In this document: one piece after another, positions 46,752-54,780 of the stretch | Layout of the letters: every line of letters begins with the position of its first letter | Numbering within the stretch: position 1 is the first letter of the stretch | Assembly: GCF_000224065.1 (NCBI RefSeq) | Contig: NZ_AFWT01000009.1 | Location: 102,846-166,845 of the forward strand | Source of the DNA: Thiorhodococcus drewsii AZ1 | GTDB taxonomy: Bacteria; Pseudomonadota; Gammaproteobacteria; Chromatiales; Chromatiaceae | DNA: 64,000 nucleotides | Reading direction: 5' to 3' | Program-made: the position numbers and the translations under genes | Notes under the pieces: model-generated | Database searches by the model: none | Told to the model about the DNA's origin: nothing | What the model saw: only the letters and a program-made list of their open reading frames with translations

Positions 46752-48511
46752 GGCGTTAGCTCCTTGCGAGCGAGCAGCATGGAGGACGCGGGATCGTCGG
46801 GCGGCACATTGAACAGACGCAAGGCACCTTCCATCACCCGCTGAAAGACGGGCGCTGCCACGAGGCCGCCGTAATAGGACTTACCGCCCGGCTCGTCGAC
46901 CATCACCACCATGACGAGACGAGGCTTGCCAACGGGCACGAAGCCGGCGAAGACCGCCTGATAGCGATGACCACCATAGCCTCGCGCACCGGCCTTCTTG
47001 GCCGTGCCTGTCTTGCCACCGACGCGGTAGCCAGGAATCTTGGCGCGCCTAGCGGTGCCCTTGTCCGAGACCACGGTCTCCATCATGGCCCGCACCTTGC
47101 GCGCGGTATCCACGCTCAAGACCCGTGTTTCACCCTCAATCGGATCGCTCGGGTCGCGCTTCAGCAGGGTCACCGGACGCTTGATGCCGTCGGCGGCAAT
47201 CACGCTATAGGCCTGAGCGAGCTGCAATGCCGTCACCGAGAGGCTATAGCCGAACGCCATGGTCGCATGCTCGAAGGGCCGCCATTGAGAGTAGTGGCGG
47301 AGACTGCCGCGGCTCTCGCCCGGAAAACCAACGCCCGTCGGCTGACCGAACCCGACCTCGCGATACATGTTCCAGAGGCCCGCATAGTCCATCATCTGGG
47401 CAATCTTGACCGCTCCGACATTGCTCGACTTGGTGATGACGCCCGTCACGTCGAGCGTCCCATAGTTGTGCACGTCCTTGACCCGATTACGGCCCACCCG
47501 CAGAAATCCCGGACCAGTCTCAATCCGGGTCGTCGGCGCGATCAGCCCCTTCTCGAGCGCGGCCGCAACCACCAAGGGTTTGACGGTCGAACCCGGCTCC
47601 ATGACGTCGGTCAGGGCGCGGTTGCGTCGACGGTCGCTGCCACCGTCTCGATCGCCATTGGGGTTGTAGCCAGGCTGATTGACCATGGCCAACACCTCAC
47701 CAGTGGCGACGTCCAAAACCACGGCGGTACCACCCTTGGCCTTGTTCTCCTTCACCGCCTTCATGAGTTCGCGATAGGCGAGGAATTGCAGCCGGCGATC
47801 GAGACTCAACTCCAGATCCTTACCGGGATGCGGCGGACGGATTTGCTCGACCTCTTGAACGATGCGATGACGCCCGTCGCGAATGACCCGATGCAGACCA
47901 GGGACGGCCTTGAGTTGGTCGTCGTATTCGAGTTCCAGCCCCTCCTGCCCTCGGTCCTCGATGTTGGTGAAACCGATGACGTGTCCGAAAACCTCGGCTC
48001 CTGGATAAAACCGGCGATACTCGGTCTCGAAATCGACGCCCTCGATGCCGTGTTCCGCGATCGCCTCACGCACCGCGCGCGCCTCGCCGAAGGTGATCCT
48101 GCGTTTGATATAGAGGAAACCGCGCTCGCGATTGTCGAGAATCTTCTGACGCAGACCGCCCGCATCGAGCTTGAGCGCCGAGGCGAGCGGCCCGATGGCA
48201 TCCAGATTCAGAACGAGCTTGCGCGGCTCCGCCCAGACCGTCTCGACGGGCGTGCTCACGGCCAACGGCTCGGCATTGCGATCGGTGATCATGCCTCGAC
48301 GCGCGGCGATCTCGCCGTCGCGCAGATAACGCCGTTCGCCCTCGGTTTGCAGAAAATCCGTTTCGATGACCTGACGGAAGAAAACGGCCCCGGCCAATAC
48401 CACGAAGGCGACCGACATCACACCCACGAGCAACTGACGGCGCAGACGCAGATTCGGCTTCGCCTTGGGTGTCGTCGCGTTTCGCCGCGCGCGGCGACTA
48501 CGGCTGGCCAT
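46748..48511 (-). CDS. ftsI: Septal penicillin-binding protein 3 (transpeptidase)
   Basis: FtsI cross-links septal peptidoglycan. The 587-residue class B PBP has a basic cytoplasmic tail, one transmembrane helix (about 29-49), a pedestal domain with RRGMITDRNAEPLAVSTP, and a transpeptidase domain with the active Ser308 in EPGSTVKPL (SxxK), the SSN motif (TKSSNVG) and KTG at 500-502 (GGKTGTAKK). It overlaps ftsL by 14 bases and murE by 4. Confidence 0.97.
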   Translation of the reverse strand: MASRSRRARRNATTPKAKPNLRLRRQLLVGVMSVAFVVLAGAVFFRQVIETDFLQTEGERRYLRDGEIAARRGMITDRNAEPLAVSTPVETVWAEPRKLVLNLDAIGPLASALKLDAGGLRQKILDNRERGFLYIKRRITFGEARAVREAIAEHGIEGVDFETEYRRFYPGAEVFGHVIGFTNIEDRGQEGLELEYDDQLKAVPGLHRVIRDGRHRIVQEVEQIRPPHPGKDLELSLDRRLQFLAYRELMKAVKENKAKGGTAVVLDVATGEVLAMVNQPGYNPNGDRDGGSDRRRNRALTDVMEPGSTVKPLVVAAALEKGLIAPTTRIETGPGFLRVGRNRVKDVHNYGTLDVTGVITKSSNVGAVKIAQMMDYAGLWNMYREVGFGQPTGVGFPGESRGSLRHYSQWRPFEHATMAFGYSLSVTALQLAQAYSVIAADGIKRPVTLLKRDPSDPIEGETRVLSVDTARKVRAMMETVVSDKGTARRAKIPGYRVGGKTGTAKKAGARGYGGHRYQAVFAGFVPVGKPRLVMVVMVDEPGGKSYYGGLVAAPVFQRVMEGALRLFNVPPDDPASSMLLARKELTP

Positions 48512-48788
48512 GACCCGCCTCCTCGACCAGGAGTACGTCGCTCAAACGCGGGGTGAACATACCCAGCTCCTGATGCGCCTTACGCTCGACGCGGGCATGG
48601 GTGGACAGTGCCGCCTCTTCGAGGCGCAGCCGATTCCATTCCACGTCGATCGCATCGCGCTGTGCTCGAAGGTCCTGCAAATGGGCGAATTGGATCCTCG
48701 TCAGATACTTGACGTGCACCACCTCGACCGCAGACAGGACCACTACCAGCGTGAGGAGAGCGAGCATGACAACCCCGTTGCGGCTCAT
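48498..48788 (-). CDS. ftsL: Cell division protein FtsL
   Basis: This 96-residue bitopic protein has a very short cytoplasmic tail, a transmembrane segment (about 4-22, GVVMLALLTLVVVLSAVEVV) and a periplasmic leucine-zipper-like coiled coil (about 35-75) that pairs with FtsB. Sequence conservation in this family is low; identity rests on size, topology and its position between rsmH and ftsI. Its start overlaps rsmH (4 bases). Confidence 0.93.
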   Translation of the reverse strand: MSRNGVVMLALLTLVVVLSAVEVVHVKYLTRIQFAHLQDLRAQRDAIDVEWNRLRLEEAALSTHARVERKAHQELGMFTPRLSDVLLVEEAGHGQP

Positions 48789-49747
48789 GGCAAGCGCTCG
48801 GCGATGCGCATCACGGCGCTTCGAGCGCGCGGGTTCGCAGCCACTTCCTCATCACTGGAACGGACCTGCTTACCGAGCGCGCACAGACGTCCCCGAGTTT
48901 CGACCGCCTGGACGGGCAACCCCTTGGGCAGCTGAGGACCGCGCGACTCGTCGCGGATGAAACGCTTGACGATCCGATCCTCCAGCGAGTGGAAACTGAT
49001 GACGACCAGGTGTCCGGCAACCGCGAGCAGGTCACAGACCTGATCGAGGCAGAGACGCACCTCGTCCAGTTCCTCGTTGACGCGAATGCGCAGCGCCTGG
49101 AAGGTCCGGGTCGCCGGATGCTTTCCCGGCTCGCGGGTCCGCACGCTGCGGGCGACCAGGTCGGCAAGCTGGCTGGTCGTGAGGATGGGCGTCTCGGCAC
49201 GCGCCGCGACGATGGCGCGCGCAATCCGCCTGGAAAAACGCTCCTCGCCCAATTCATAGAGCACGCTGGCGATCTCAGATTCGTCCGCCTTGGCAAGCCA
49301 ATCCGCTGCAGACAGCCCTCGCTCGGGATCCATGCGCATATCGAGCGGACCATCCGCGCCAAAGCTGAAACCGCGTCCAGGCGAGTCGAGCTGCGGCGAG
49401 GACACGCCGAGGTCCAATAGAATTCCGCTCAGCCTGCCCGCAACGCCGGCCTGGCGCGCAATCTCGCCGATGGAGGAAAAGCGACCATGGTGGATACTGA
49501 AGCGCGAATCCCGCGCGGCCAGCAATTCGCCCTCGGCGACGGCCTCCGGATCGCGATCGATCCCGATCAGACGACCGGCATGACCGAGTCGCTCAAGAAC
49601 GGCACGACTGTGCCCACCCCGACCAAAGGTGCAATCGATATAGACGCCATCCGGATTCCAAACCAAGGCAGACACGCTTTCCTCCAGCAGAACTGGCAGA
49701 TGCAGCGGAAGATCGCCAGACAAATCGTTGCGAAACACGTTGGTCAT
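48785..49747 (-). CDS. rsmH: 16S rRNA (cytosine1402-N4)-methyltransferase
   Basis: RsmH (MraW) methylates N4 of C1402 in the ribosomal P site. The 320-residue protein has HLPVLLEESVSAL near the start, the SAM-binding YIDCTFGRGGHSRAVLERL (37-55), LLDLGVSSPQLDSPGRGFSF, TFQALRIRVNEEL and VISFHSLEDRIVKRF, all family signatures. RsmI, which adds the 2'-O-methyl on the same base, is encoded nearby at 51.0 kb. Confidence 0.98.
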   Translation of the reverse strand: MTNVFRNDLSGDLPLHLPVLLEESVSALVWNPDGVYIDCTFGRGGHSRAVLERLGHAGRLIGIDRDPEAVAEGELLAARDSRFSIHHGRFSSIGEIARQAGVAGRLSGILLDLGVSSPQLDSPGRGFSFGADGPLDMRMDPERGLSAADWLAKADESEIASVLYELGEERFSRRIARAIVAARAETPILTTSQLADLVARSVRTREPGKHPATRTFQALRIRVNEELDEVRLCLDQVCDLLAVAGHLVVISFHSLEDRIVKRFIRDESRGPQLPKGLPVQAVETRGRLCALGKQVRSSDEEVAANPRARSAVMRIAERLP

Positions 49748-49788
49748 CTTTGAATTTCAAGTGGGCTAACAATTGCGCCGCATCGAAC

Positions 49789-50244
49789 CTAAAGCGTCAG
49801 GGAACCGAGCCCGTTCGCCTGGGCCAGGTCACCGATCGCCGCATCGTTCAATGCCGCTTCGTTTCGCGAAGTCCAGGCATCTTCGTCCCAGAGCTCAAAT
49901 TTGATGCCTTGTCCCACGAAGGCGACCCGCTTATCCAGAGTGGCAAAATCGCGGAGATACTGAGGAATCAGGATTCGACCTTGAGCGTCAACATCCACGT
50001 CTTGTGCGTTTCCGACATACAGACGCTGGAGAGAACGTGCTGTGGGATCAAGCGCGGGGAGCGCGGCGAACTTACGCTCGATGATTTCCCATTCGGGCTC
50101 TGGGTAAAGCAGAAGACACCGATCGCGATCTACCGTAATGACCAGATGCGAACCACACGTCTCCTGCAAGCGCTCGCGATGCTTGGCTGGAATCGCGAGA
50201 CGCCCCTTGGCATCCAGATTGACGATGGAAACCCCCCGAAACAC
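49789..50244 (-). CDS. mraZ: Transcriptional regulator MraZ
   Basis: MraZ is an AbrB-fold ring-forming repressor of its own dcw operon. The 151-residue protein has two tandem DxxxR repeats, VNLDAKGRLAIPAKHRERL (8-26) and VDVDAQGRILIPQYLRDF (near 85). The start is GTG with AGGAGGGC 7 bases upstream. It is the first gene of the cluster, and its promoter region contains the expected 10-bp-spaced GTGG(G/T) repeats. Confidence 0.97.
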   Translation of the reverse strand: MFRGVSIVNLDAKGRLAIPAKHRERLQETCGSHLVITVDRDRCLLLYPEPEWEIIERKFAALPALDPTARSLQRLYVGNAQDVDVDAQGRILIPQYLRDFATLDKRVAFVGQGIKFELWDEDAWTSRNEAALNDAAIGDLAQANGLGSLTL

Positions 50245-50288
50245 CAGCGCCCTCCTGGCTAGTCGCCACTGGTGGTTTTCGCCCCGAC

Positions 50289-50313
50289 CCCACTAAACAC
50301 CACTGACCCCCAC
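50289..50313 (-). promoter_or_regulatory. MraZ operator: three GTGG(G/T) repeats at 10-bp spacing
   Basis: On the minus strand GTGGG (50313-50309), GTGGT (50303-50299) and GTGGG (50293-50289) are exactly 10 bp apart, matching the TGGGN repeats bound by MraZ. They lie just downstream of the -10, where binding would block initiation or clearance. Confidence 0.8.
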
Positions 50314-50322
50314 TTGCTTCCC

Positions 50323-50351
50323 ATGTTAGAGGTGACCCTGGGTATCGTCAA
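50323..50351 (-). promoter_or_regulatory. Main promoter of the dcw cluster
   Basis: On the minus strand -35 TTGACG (50351-50346) and -10 TAACAT (50328-50323) are separated by 17 bases. The start would fall near 50316, at the MraZ repeats, about 70 bases before mraZ. Confidence 0.75.
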
Positions 50352-50376
50352 GAAAGCACTGACCTTTATTCTTGAC
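50347..50376. repeat. 8-bp inverted repeat overlapping the dcw -35
   Basis: GTCAAGAA (50347-50354) and TTCTTGAC (50369-50376) are exact complements 14 bases apart; the first overlaps the -35 hexamer. It could be an operator for a second regulator of the division operon. Confidence 0.4.
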
Positions 50377-50549
50377 AGTCAGCAACTTAGAGGCGGAAGT
50401 TAGGCCGACATAACAACTTCGGCAAAGAGCCTACTTTTCAAGGGTATGGGAAAGAAATCTCAAGTAATGTAGCAACTAGAGAAACCAAGTCGCAGATGGA
50501 CTTTGGCGGCACTCGGGGAACAGCGAAGGGGGGAATGGTTCCGGATGGA

Positions 50550-50922
50550 GGAGAGGGAGTCAGCCGATAAGCCGGGTTCTGTCGAGGGCAGCCATTCATC
50601 TGGGACATGCGTCACCGCATGCCTCAAGCGACCTACCCGGGAACACACGCGGGCCGCGTGCTGCAGAGTGAACTGCGCGCTCCCCTATTTGGTCTTGCTC
50701 CGGGTGGGGTTTACCCTGCCACTGATGTTGCCACCAGCGCGGTGCGCTCTTACCGCACCTTTTCACCCTTACCGCCCGCCGTGAGGCGGGGTTGGCGGTA
50801 TCTTTTCTGCGGCACTTTCCGTGGACTCGCGCCCCCCAGGCGTTACCTGGCACCCTGCCCTATGGAGCCCGGACTTTCCTCCCCTTCCAGATGGAAGGAG
50901 CGGCTGCCTGGCTGACTCCCAG
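50550..50922 (-). ncRNA. rnpB: RNase P RNA, bacterial class A
   Basis: This is the catalytic RNA of tRNA 5' processing. Read on the minus strand, the two ends pair as P1 (GGGAGTCAGCC with GGCTGACTCCC). Near the 5' end is GAGGAAAGTCCGGGCTCC, in the middle AAAGTGCC-CAGAAA and AAGGGTGAAAAGGTGCGGTAAGAGCGCACCG, and near the 3' end CAGAACCCGGCTTATCGG, all universal core elements. Length is about 370 nt. A TAGAAT -10 box (50934-50929) sits 6-7 bases before the predicted 5' end. The exact ends are estimates. Confidence 0.96.
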
Positions 50923-50928
50923 CCGACT

Positions 50929-50934
50929 ATTCTA
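50929..50934 (-). promoter_or_regulatory. -10 element of rnpB
   Basis: TAGAAT on the minus strand, 6-7 bases before the inferred 5' end of the RNA. The -35 is not obvious. Confidence 0.5.
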
Positions 50935-51024
50935 CATGAGTTACGCAACCATGACGGCGCCCTATTCAACGCCGTTCCAAGAAAGACATGAGGATTTTCG
51001 ACGCACCAAGACGTGAGGTAAGGA

Positions 51025-51885
51025 TCACTCCCCCTCCCCGCCGAGCCCCAAATCGAGCCCCAACCGATAGAGCGAATTCTTCTTGGCACCGGTCAGTCGA
51101 GCGGCCAACGCCGCCGCCTGACTCAGTGGCAACGAGTCGGCGAGGACGCGGAGAACCCGTTCCTGCTCCTCGCGCCCAGCGCCATCGCCCCCGGTACCCC
51201 GCCCCTGAATCAGGATCACCAGCTCGCCGAGCTGCTGCTCCGCGTCCTCCTCGACCCGACGCGCGAGTTCGGTGGCCGAGCCGAACAGAAAGGTTTCGAA
51301 CCGTTTGGTCAGCTCGCGGGCTAAAACGACGCGCCGCGCATCGCCCAGGGTCTCGGCAACATCGGAGAGCGTCGCCACCGCACGCTTACCGCTTTCGTAG
51401 AGGATCAGGGTTCCCGGCTCACCGGCAACGTCCTTCAGCCACGCCTGGCGCTGCGACCTTGAGCGCGGGGGAAAACCGAGAAAGAGAAAACGGTCGCTGG
51501 GAAGTCCAGCCGCAGAGAGTGCGCAGATCAGGGCGCTCGGACCCGGAATAGGAACGACGGTAAAACCCTGCTCTCGAGCTGCCGAAACCAGACTGTAGCC
51601 GGGATCGCTGATGAGCGGCGTTCCCGCGTCCGACACCAGGGCGACATCCCGCCCATCCTCCAACGCACTCAACAGACGGTGCGACACGCGCGTCTCATTG
51701 TGATCGTGACAGGCGACCAGGTTCGCTGAAATCCCGAAATGATTGAGCAGGCGAAGGGTCTGCCGCGTATCCTCTGCGGCGATCAAATCCACATCAGTCA
51801 GGACCTTGCGAGCACGCTCCGTCATATCCGCGAGATTGCCGATCGGCGTCGCGACCACGTATAGTACCCCACCAGATTGCTGCAT
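51025..51885 (-). CDS. rsmI: 16S rRNA (cytidine1402-2'-O)-methyltransferase
   Basis: RsmI adds the 2'-O-methyl at C1402, complementing RsmH. The 286-residue protein starts MQQSGGVLYVVATPIGNLADMTERA and has LIAAEDTRQTLRLLNHFGI, ALVSDAGTPLISDPGY, PIPGPSALICALSAAGL and FLGFPPRSR, the tetrapyrrole-methylase-like core, and FYESGKRA-type LILYESGKRAVATL. Divergent from lpoA with nearly abutting starts, as in E. coli. Confidence 0.97.
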   Translation of the reverse strand: MQQSGGVLYVVATPIGNLADMTERARKVLTDVDLIAAEDTRQTLRLLNHFGISANLVACHDHNETRVSHRLLSALEDGRDVALVSDAGTPLISDPGYSLVSAAREQGFTVVPIPGPSALICALSAAGLPSDRFLFLGFPPRSRSQRQAWLKDVAGEPGTLILYESGKRAVATLSDVAETLGDARRVVLARELTKRFETFLFGSATELARRVEEDAEQQLGELVILIQGRGTGGDGAGREEQERVLRVLADSLPLSQAAALAARLTGAKKNSLYRLGLDLGLGGEGE

Positions 51886-51921
51886 CTTGCGCTCCTGACA
51901 GCCTTCGAACGGAACGGAATC

Positions 51922-53748
51922 ATGCCCAAGCATTGCGTTGCCCGCACCTCCCTGTCCATCACCTATTGGTTGACGGCCATTATTGCCGCAATCCTGCTGA
52001 CCGCCTGCGCGGTCAACCCGACCTTCGACGAGGCACAGATCCTGGCTCCGGTCGCGCGAACCGACCTGGACCGCGCCGCCGCTGCGGAGCGTCAAGGCAA
52101 GCAACGCGAAGCGGCCGACATCTATCTGCAACTCGCGCCCCGATCACCGCAACCCGCGCGCGCCCAGTTGCAGCTGAAGGCGCTCCACGCCTATCTGTCC
52201 GCCGGACGGACAAGCGAGGCCGCGAAGCTGGTCGCAACGCTCTCCGCCGCCCCCCTGACATCCCTGCAGCACCAGCTGCTTCGACTCGAACAAGCGGACC
52301 TGGCCCTGCTGTCGAATCACCCCAAGGAAGCGATTGCACATCTCGAACGCATGCGGTCGAACGCGCTCCCCAAGACATTCCAGGTGCGCCGACTGGGCAC
52401 CCTGGCCTTCGCGCAACGCCTCGCCGATCGGCCGATCGCGGCCGCCGAGTCGCTGGCCCAGCTCGACCGGGTGCTCAACGGCGAGGACGCGCGCCTAGCC
52501 AATCAGGTCTCGCTCGTCTCGGCGCTCGCCTCGCTGCCCCAAGCGCGACTGCAGACGCTGGCCCGAAACGGCAGCGGAGCGATGAAGGGCTGGGCAGGGG
52601 CTGCACTCGCGCTCAAGGGCGCAAACGCCTCTCCCGAACGATTAAAATCCAGTTATCGGACCTGGAAAGACGCACATTCAGGACATCCGGCAAGCCCCGA
52701 TTTGGGAAATGCCTACGCCGAAATGCTGACCGGAGGCTATACCGATGGCGACCGGGTCAGCGTCATGCTGCCGCGTAACGGTCGTTTCGCTGCTGCGGCC
52801 AAGGCGGTGAGAGAGGGCATTGAGGCCGCCAAGCGCGCGGACACAAGCAACCGGACCCCAACGCTCAAGTTCGCGGACAGCACCAATGCGACACGCGTGA
52901 CATCGCTTCACGCCAAGGCGGTCCAATCCGGCGCCGATTACGTCATCGGTCCACTGGAAAAACCCGCCGTCGATGCGCTCCTGAGAAAACGTTATCTGCC
53001 GCTCCCAACACTGGCACTGAACGAGGCGACCCACGGCGACCGACGTGCCGAGAACCTCTTCCAGTTCGCCTTGTCACCGGAGAACGAGGCGACCGAGGCC
53101 GCCAATACCGCATTCACCATGGGCTCGCGACGCGCACTCATCCTCTATCCGCAAGGTGCCTGGGGCAACCGCATGGCCACCGCCTTCCGCCATCAGTGGC
53201 GCAATCTCGGCGGCACCCTGCTCGGGCAGGCGACCTACAACCCAAGGCGGTCGAGCTACGCGGCGACGTTGCGCAAGTTGATGGCGGATTCGAGCGCCGA
53301 CCTCCTCTTCCTGGTCGCCACCGCAGAGCCGGCGCGCCGCATCTATCCGCATATCCAGTCGCTCGCGCCCGCCGGACTGAAGGTGGTCGCGACCTCGCAT
53401 GTCTACTCGGGACGTTTCGACCCGGCGCGCGACAGACCGCTGATCGGACTCTATTTCGTCGACATCCCATGGATGCTCGACAGGAACGCCGATGGCCCCC
53501 TGTCGCGACAACGCCTCATGGGCACCTCAATGAGCGTGGCGGGTCCGCTGGCTCGACTCTATGCGATGGGGATCGACGCCTACCGACTGGCACCACATCT
53601 CACGGAGATGTCGAGGAATCGTGGCGCCTTTTATCCGGGACAAACGGGCGGACTCTCAATGGACCCGCTGGGCCGGATCAAGCGGCAACTCACGCTCGCG
53701 CGTTTCACCGCTCAAGGCCCGCGCCCAGCCGACGAAGCACCGGATTGA
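51922..53748 (+). CDS. lpoA: Outer-membrane lipoprotein LpoA, activator of PBP1A
   Basis: LpoA spans the periplasm to stimulate PBP1A. The 608-residue protein has a lipoprotein signal with lipobox LTAC (about residue 28), an N-terminal TPR-like helical region (about 50-260) and a C-terminal periplasmic-binding-protein fold (about 270-600; VSVMLPRNGRFAAAAKAVREGIEAA, VIGPLEKPAVDALL, ALILYPQGAWGNRMATAF). The start at 51922 is preceded by GGAA and avoids overlap with rsmI. Gene order rsmI/lpoA-yraN-dolP supports the call. Confidence 0.93.
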   Translation: MPKHCVARTSLSITYWLTAIIAAILLTACAVNPTFDEAQILAPVARTDLDRAAAAERQGKQREAADIYLQLAPRSPQPARAQLQLKALHAYLSAGRTSEAAKLVATLSAAPLTSLQHQLLRLEQADLALLSNHPKEAIAHLERMRSNALPKTFQVRRLGTLAFAQRLADRPIAAAESLAQLDRVLNGEDARLANQVSLVSALASLPQARLQTLARNGSGAMKGWAGAALALKGANASPERLKSSYRTWKDAHSGHPASPDLGNAYAEMLTGGYTDGDRVSVMLPRNGRFAAAAKAVREGIEAAKRADTSNRTPTLKFADSTNATRVTSLHAKAVQSGADYVIGPLEKPAVDALLRKRYLPLPTLALNEATHGDRRAENLFQFALSPENEATEAANTAFTMGSRRALILYPQGAWGNRMATAFRHQWRNLGGTLLGQATYNPRRSSYAATLRKLMADSSADLLFLVATAEPARRIYPHIQSLAPAGLKVVATSHVYSGRFDPARDRPLIGLYFVDIPWMLDRNADGPLSRQRLMGTSMSVAGPLARLYAMGIDAYRLAPHLTEMSRNRGAFYPGQTGGLSMDPLGRIKRQLTLARFTAQGPRPADEAPD

Positions 53749-53774
53749 GCAAAGGCGAACACCCGAAACGCCCG

Positions 53775-54140
53775 ATGAAACCACCGAGGGACACGAGCCG
53801 GATCGGCGCCGAGGCCGAGCGACTTGCCGAGTCCTTCCTGAACGAACAGGGCCTTAAGACGCTGGCCCGCAATCACCGCTGCCGGTATGGCGAAATCGAT
53901 CTCGTCATGCGCGATGGTGCGGTCCTCGTCTTCGTTGAGGTACGATTCCGCCGTTCGAACCAGTTCGGCACACCGGCCGAAACCGTCGACAGACGCAAGC
54001 AGAAACGCCTCATCACGACCGCCCGACACTACCTAAACACCAACCCCAGCACCTTGCCTTGCCGTTTCGATGTCATCGCCATCGACGGCCAGAATCGCAT
54101 CCAATGGATCCAACATGCCTTCGCCGTCGAATCGACCTAG
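53775..54140 (+). CDS. yraN: YraN/UPF0102 nuclease-like protein
   Basis: The 121-residue UPF0102 protein has IGAEAERLAESFLNEQGL and a restriction-endonuclease-like core YGEIDLVMRDGAVLVFVEVRFR (ExD...VEV-type), with KQKRLITTARHYL after it. The function is not established; nuclease-related roles have been suggested from the fold. The ATG at 53775 is preferred; an in-frame TTG at 53745 overlapping the lpoA stop is possible. The 3' end overlaps the start proposed for dolP. Confidence 0.93.
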   Translation: MKPPRDTSRIGAEAERLAESFLNEQGLKTLARNHRCRYGEIDLVMRDGAVLVFVEVRFRRSNQFGTPAETVDRRKQKRLITTARHYLNTNPSTLPCRFDVIAIDGQNRIQWIQHAFAVEST

Positions 54141-54780
54141 ACCCTCAATAGAGGTTGCAACGACCTCCAACACCACGCTGCATCATACCCGACCAAAACC
54201 CGCACCCAGGGTCGCCATCGCCTTGGTCATAGCGCTCGCCGCCACCTCGCTCGGTGGTTGCGGCGCAATGATCGTCGGAGGGGCCGCAGTCGGCGCATCG
54301 GCGCTCTACGATAGACGCGACCACCTGATCTTCATCGCAGACCAGGAGATCGAGCTGACGGCAACCCATGCCTTGCAGCAAGACAAACAGATCGAGGGCC
54401 ATTCGAGGATCTCGGTCACCAGCTACAACCAAAGCGTTCTTCTGACAGGCCAGGCGGAATCAGAAAAGGTCGCCCATCATGCAACCCAAGTCGTCAGCCA
54501 GATTCCCAGAGTCAAACGGGTGATCGACGAGATCAGCATCGGTCCAAACATCAGCCTGACCCAGGAGTCCGAGGACCTCTACATCACCTCCCGCGCGAAA
54601 CTGACCATGACCAGGGTGAAGCTACCCGATTTCAACCCGACACGGATCAAGGTGGTAACCGAAAACCGTGTCGTCTATCTGCTTGGACTCGTCAGCCCGG
54701 AAGAAGCGGATGCCGCAACCGAACAGGTCCGCTATGTCCCAGGCGTCGAGCGCGTGGTCAAGCTCTTTGAATACAAATAA
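54115..54780 (+). CDS. dolP: BON-domain outer-membrane lipoprotein DolP (YraP)
   Basis: DolP supports outer-membrane integrity. The product of about 221 residues has a signal with lipobox LGGC after VAIALVIALAATS, then GAMIVGGAAVGASALYDRRD and two BON domains (ISVTSYNQSVLLTGQAES and RIKVVTENRVVYLLGLVSPEEADAATEQVRYVPGVERVV). The start is uncertain: several in-frame ATGs exist near the yraN end, and the N-terminal extension before the signal (about 30 residues) is longer than usual. diaA, which lies between yraN and dolP in E. coli, is absent. Confidence 0.9.
   Translation: MPSPSNRPRPSIEVATTSNTTLHHTRPKPAPRVAIALVIALAATSLGGCGAMIVGGAAVGASALYDRRDHLIFIADQEIELTATHALQQDKQIEGHSRISVTSYNQSVLLTGQAESEKVAHHATQVVSQIPRVKRVIDEISIGPNISLTQESEDLYITSRAKLTMTRVKLPDFNPTRIKVVTENRVVYLLGLVSPEEADAATEQVRYVPGVERVVKLFEYK

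Larger units (their letters stand above)
50245..50549. other. Region between mraZ and the 3' end of RNase P RNA
   Basis: It holds the dcw promoter, the MraZ operator and the inverted repeat (50289-50376). The stretch 50377-50549, downstream of the RNase P RNA, contains no clear T-tailed hairpin and no gene. Confidence 0.5.
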
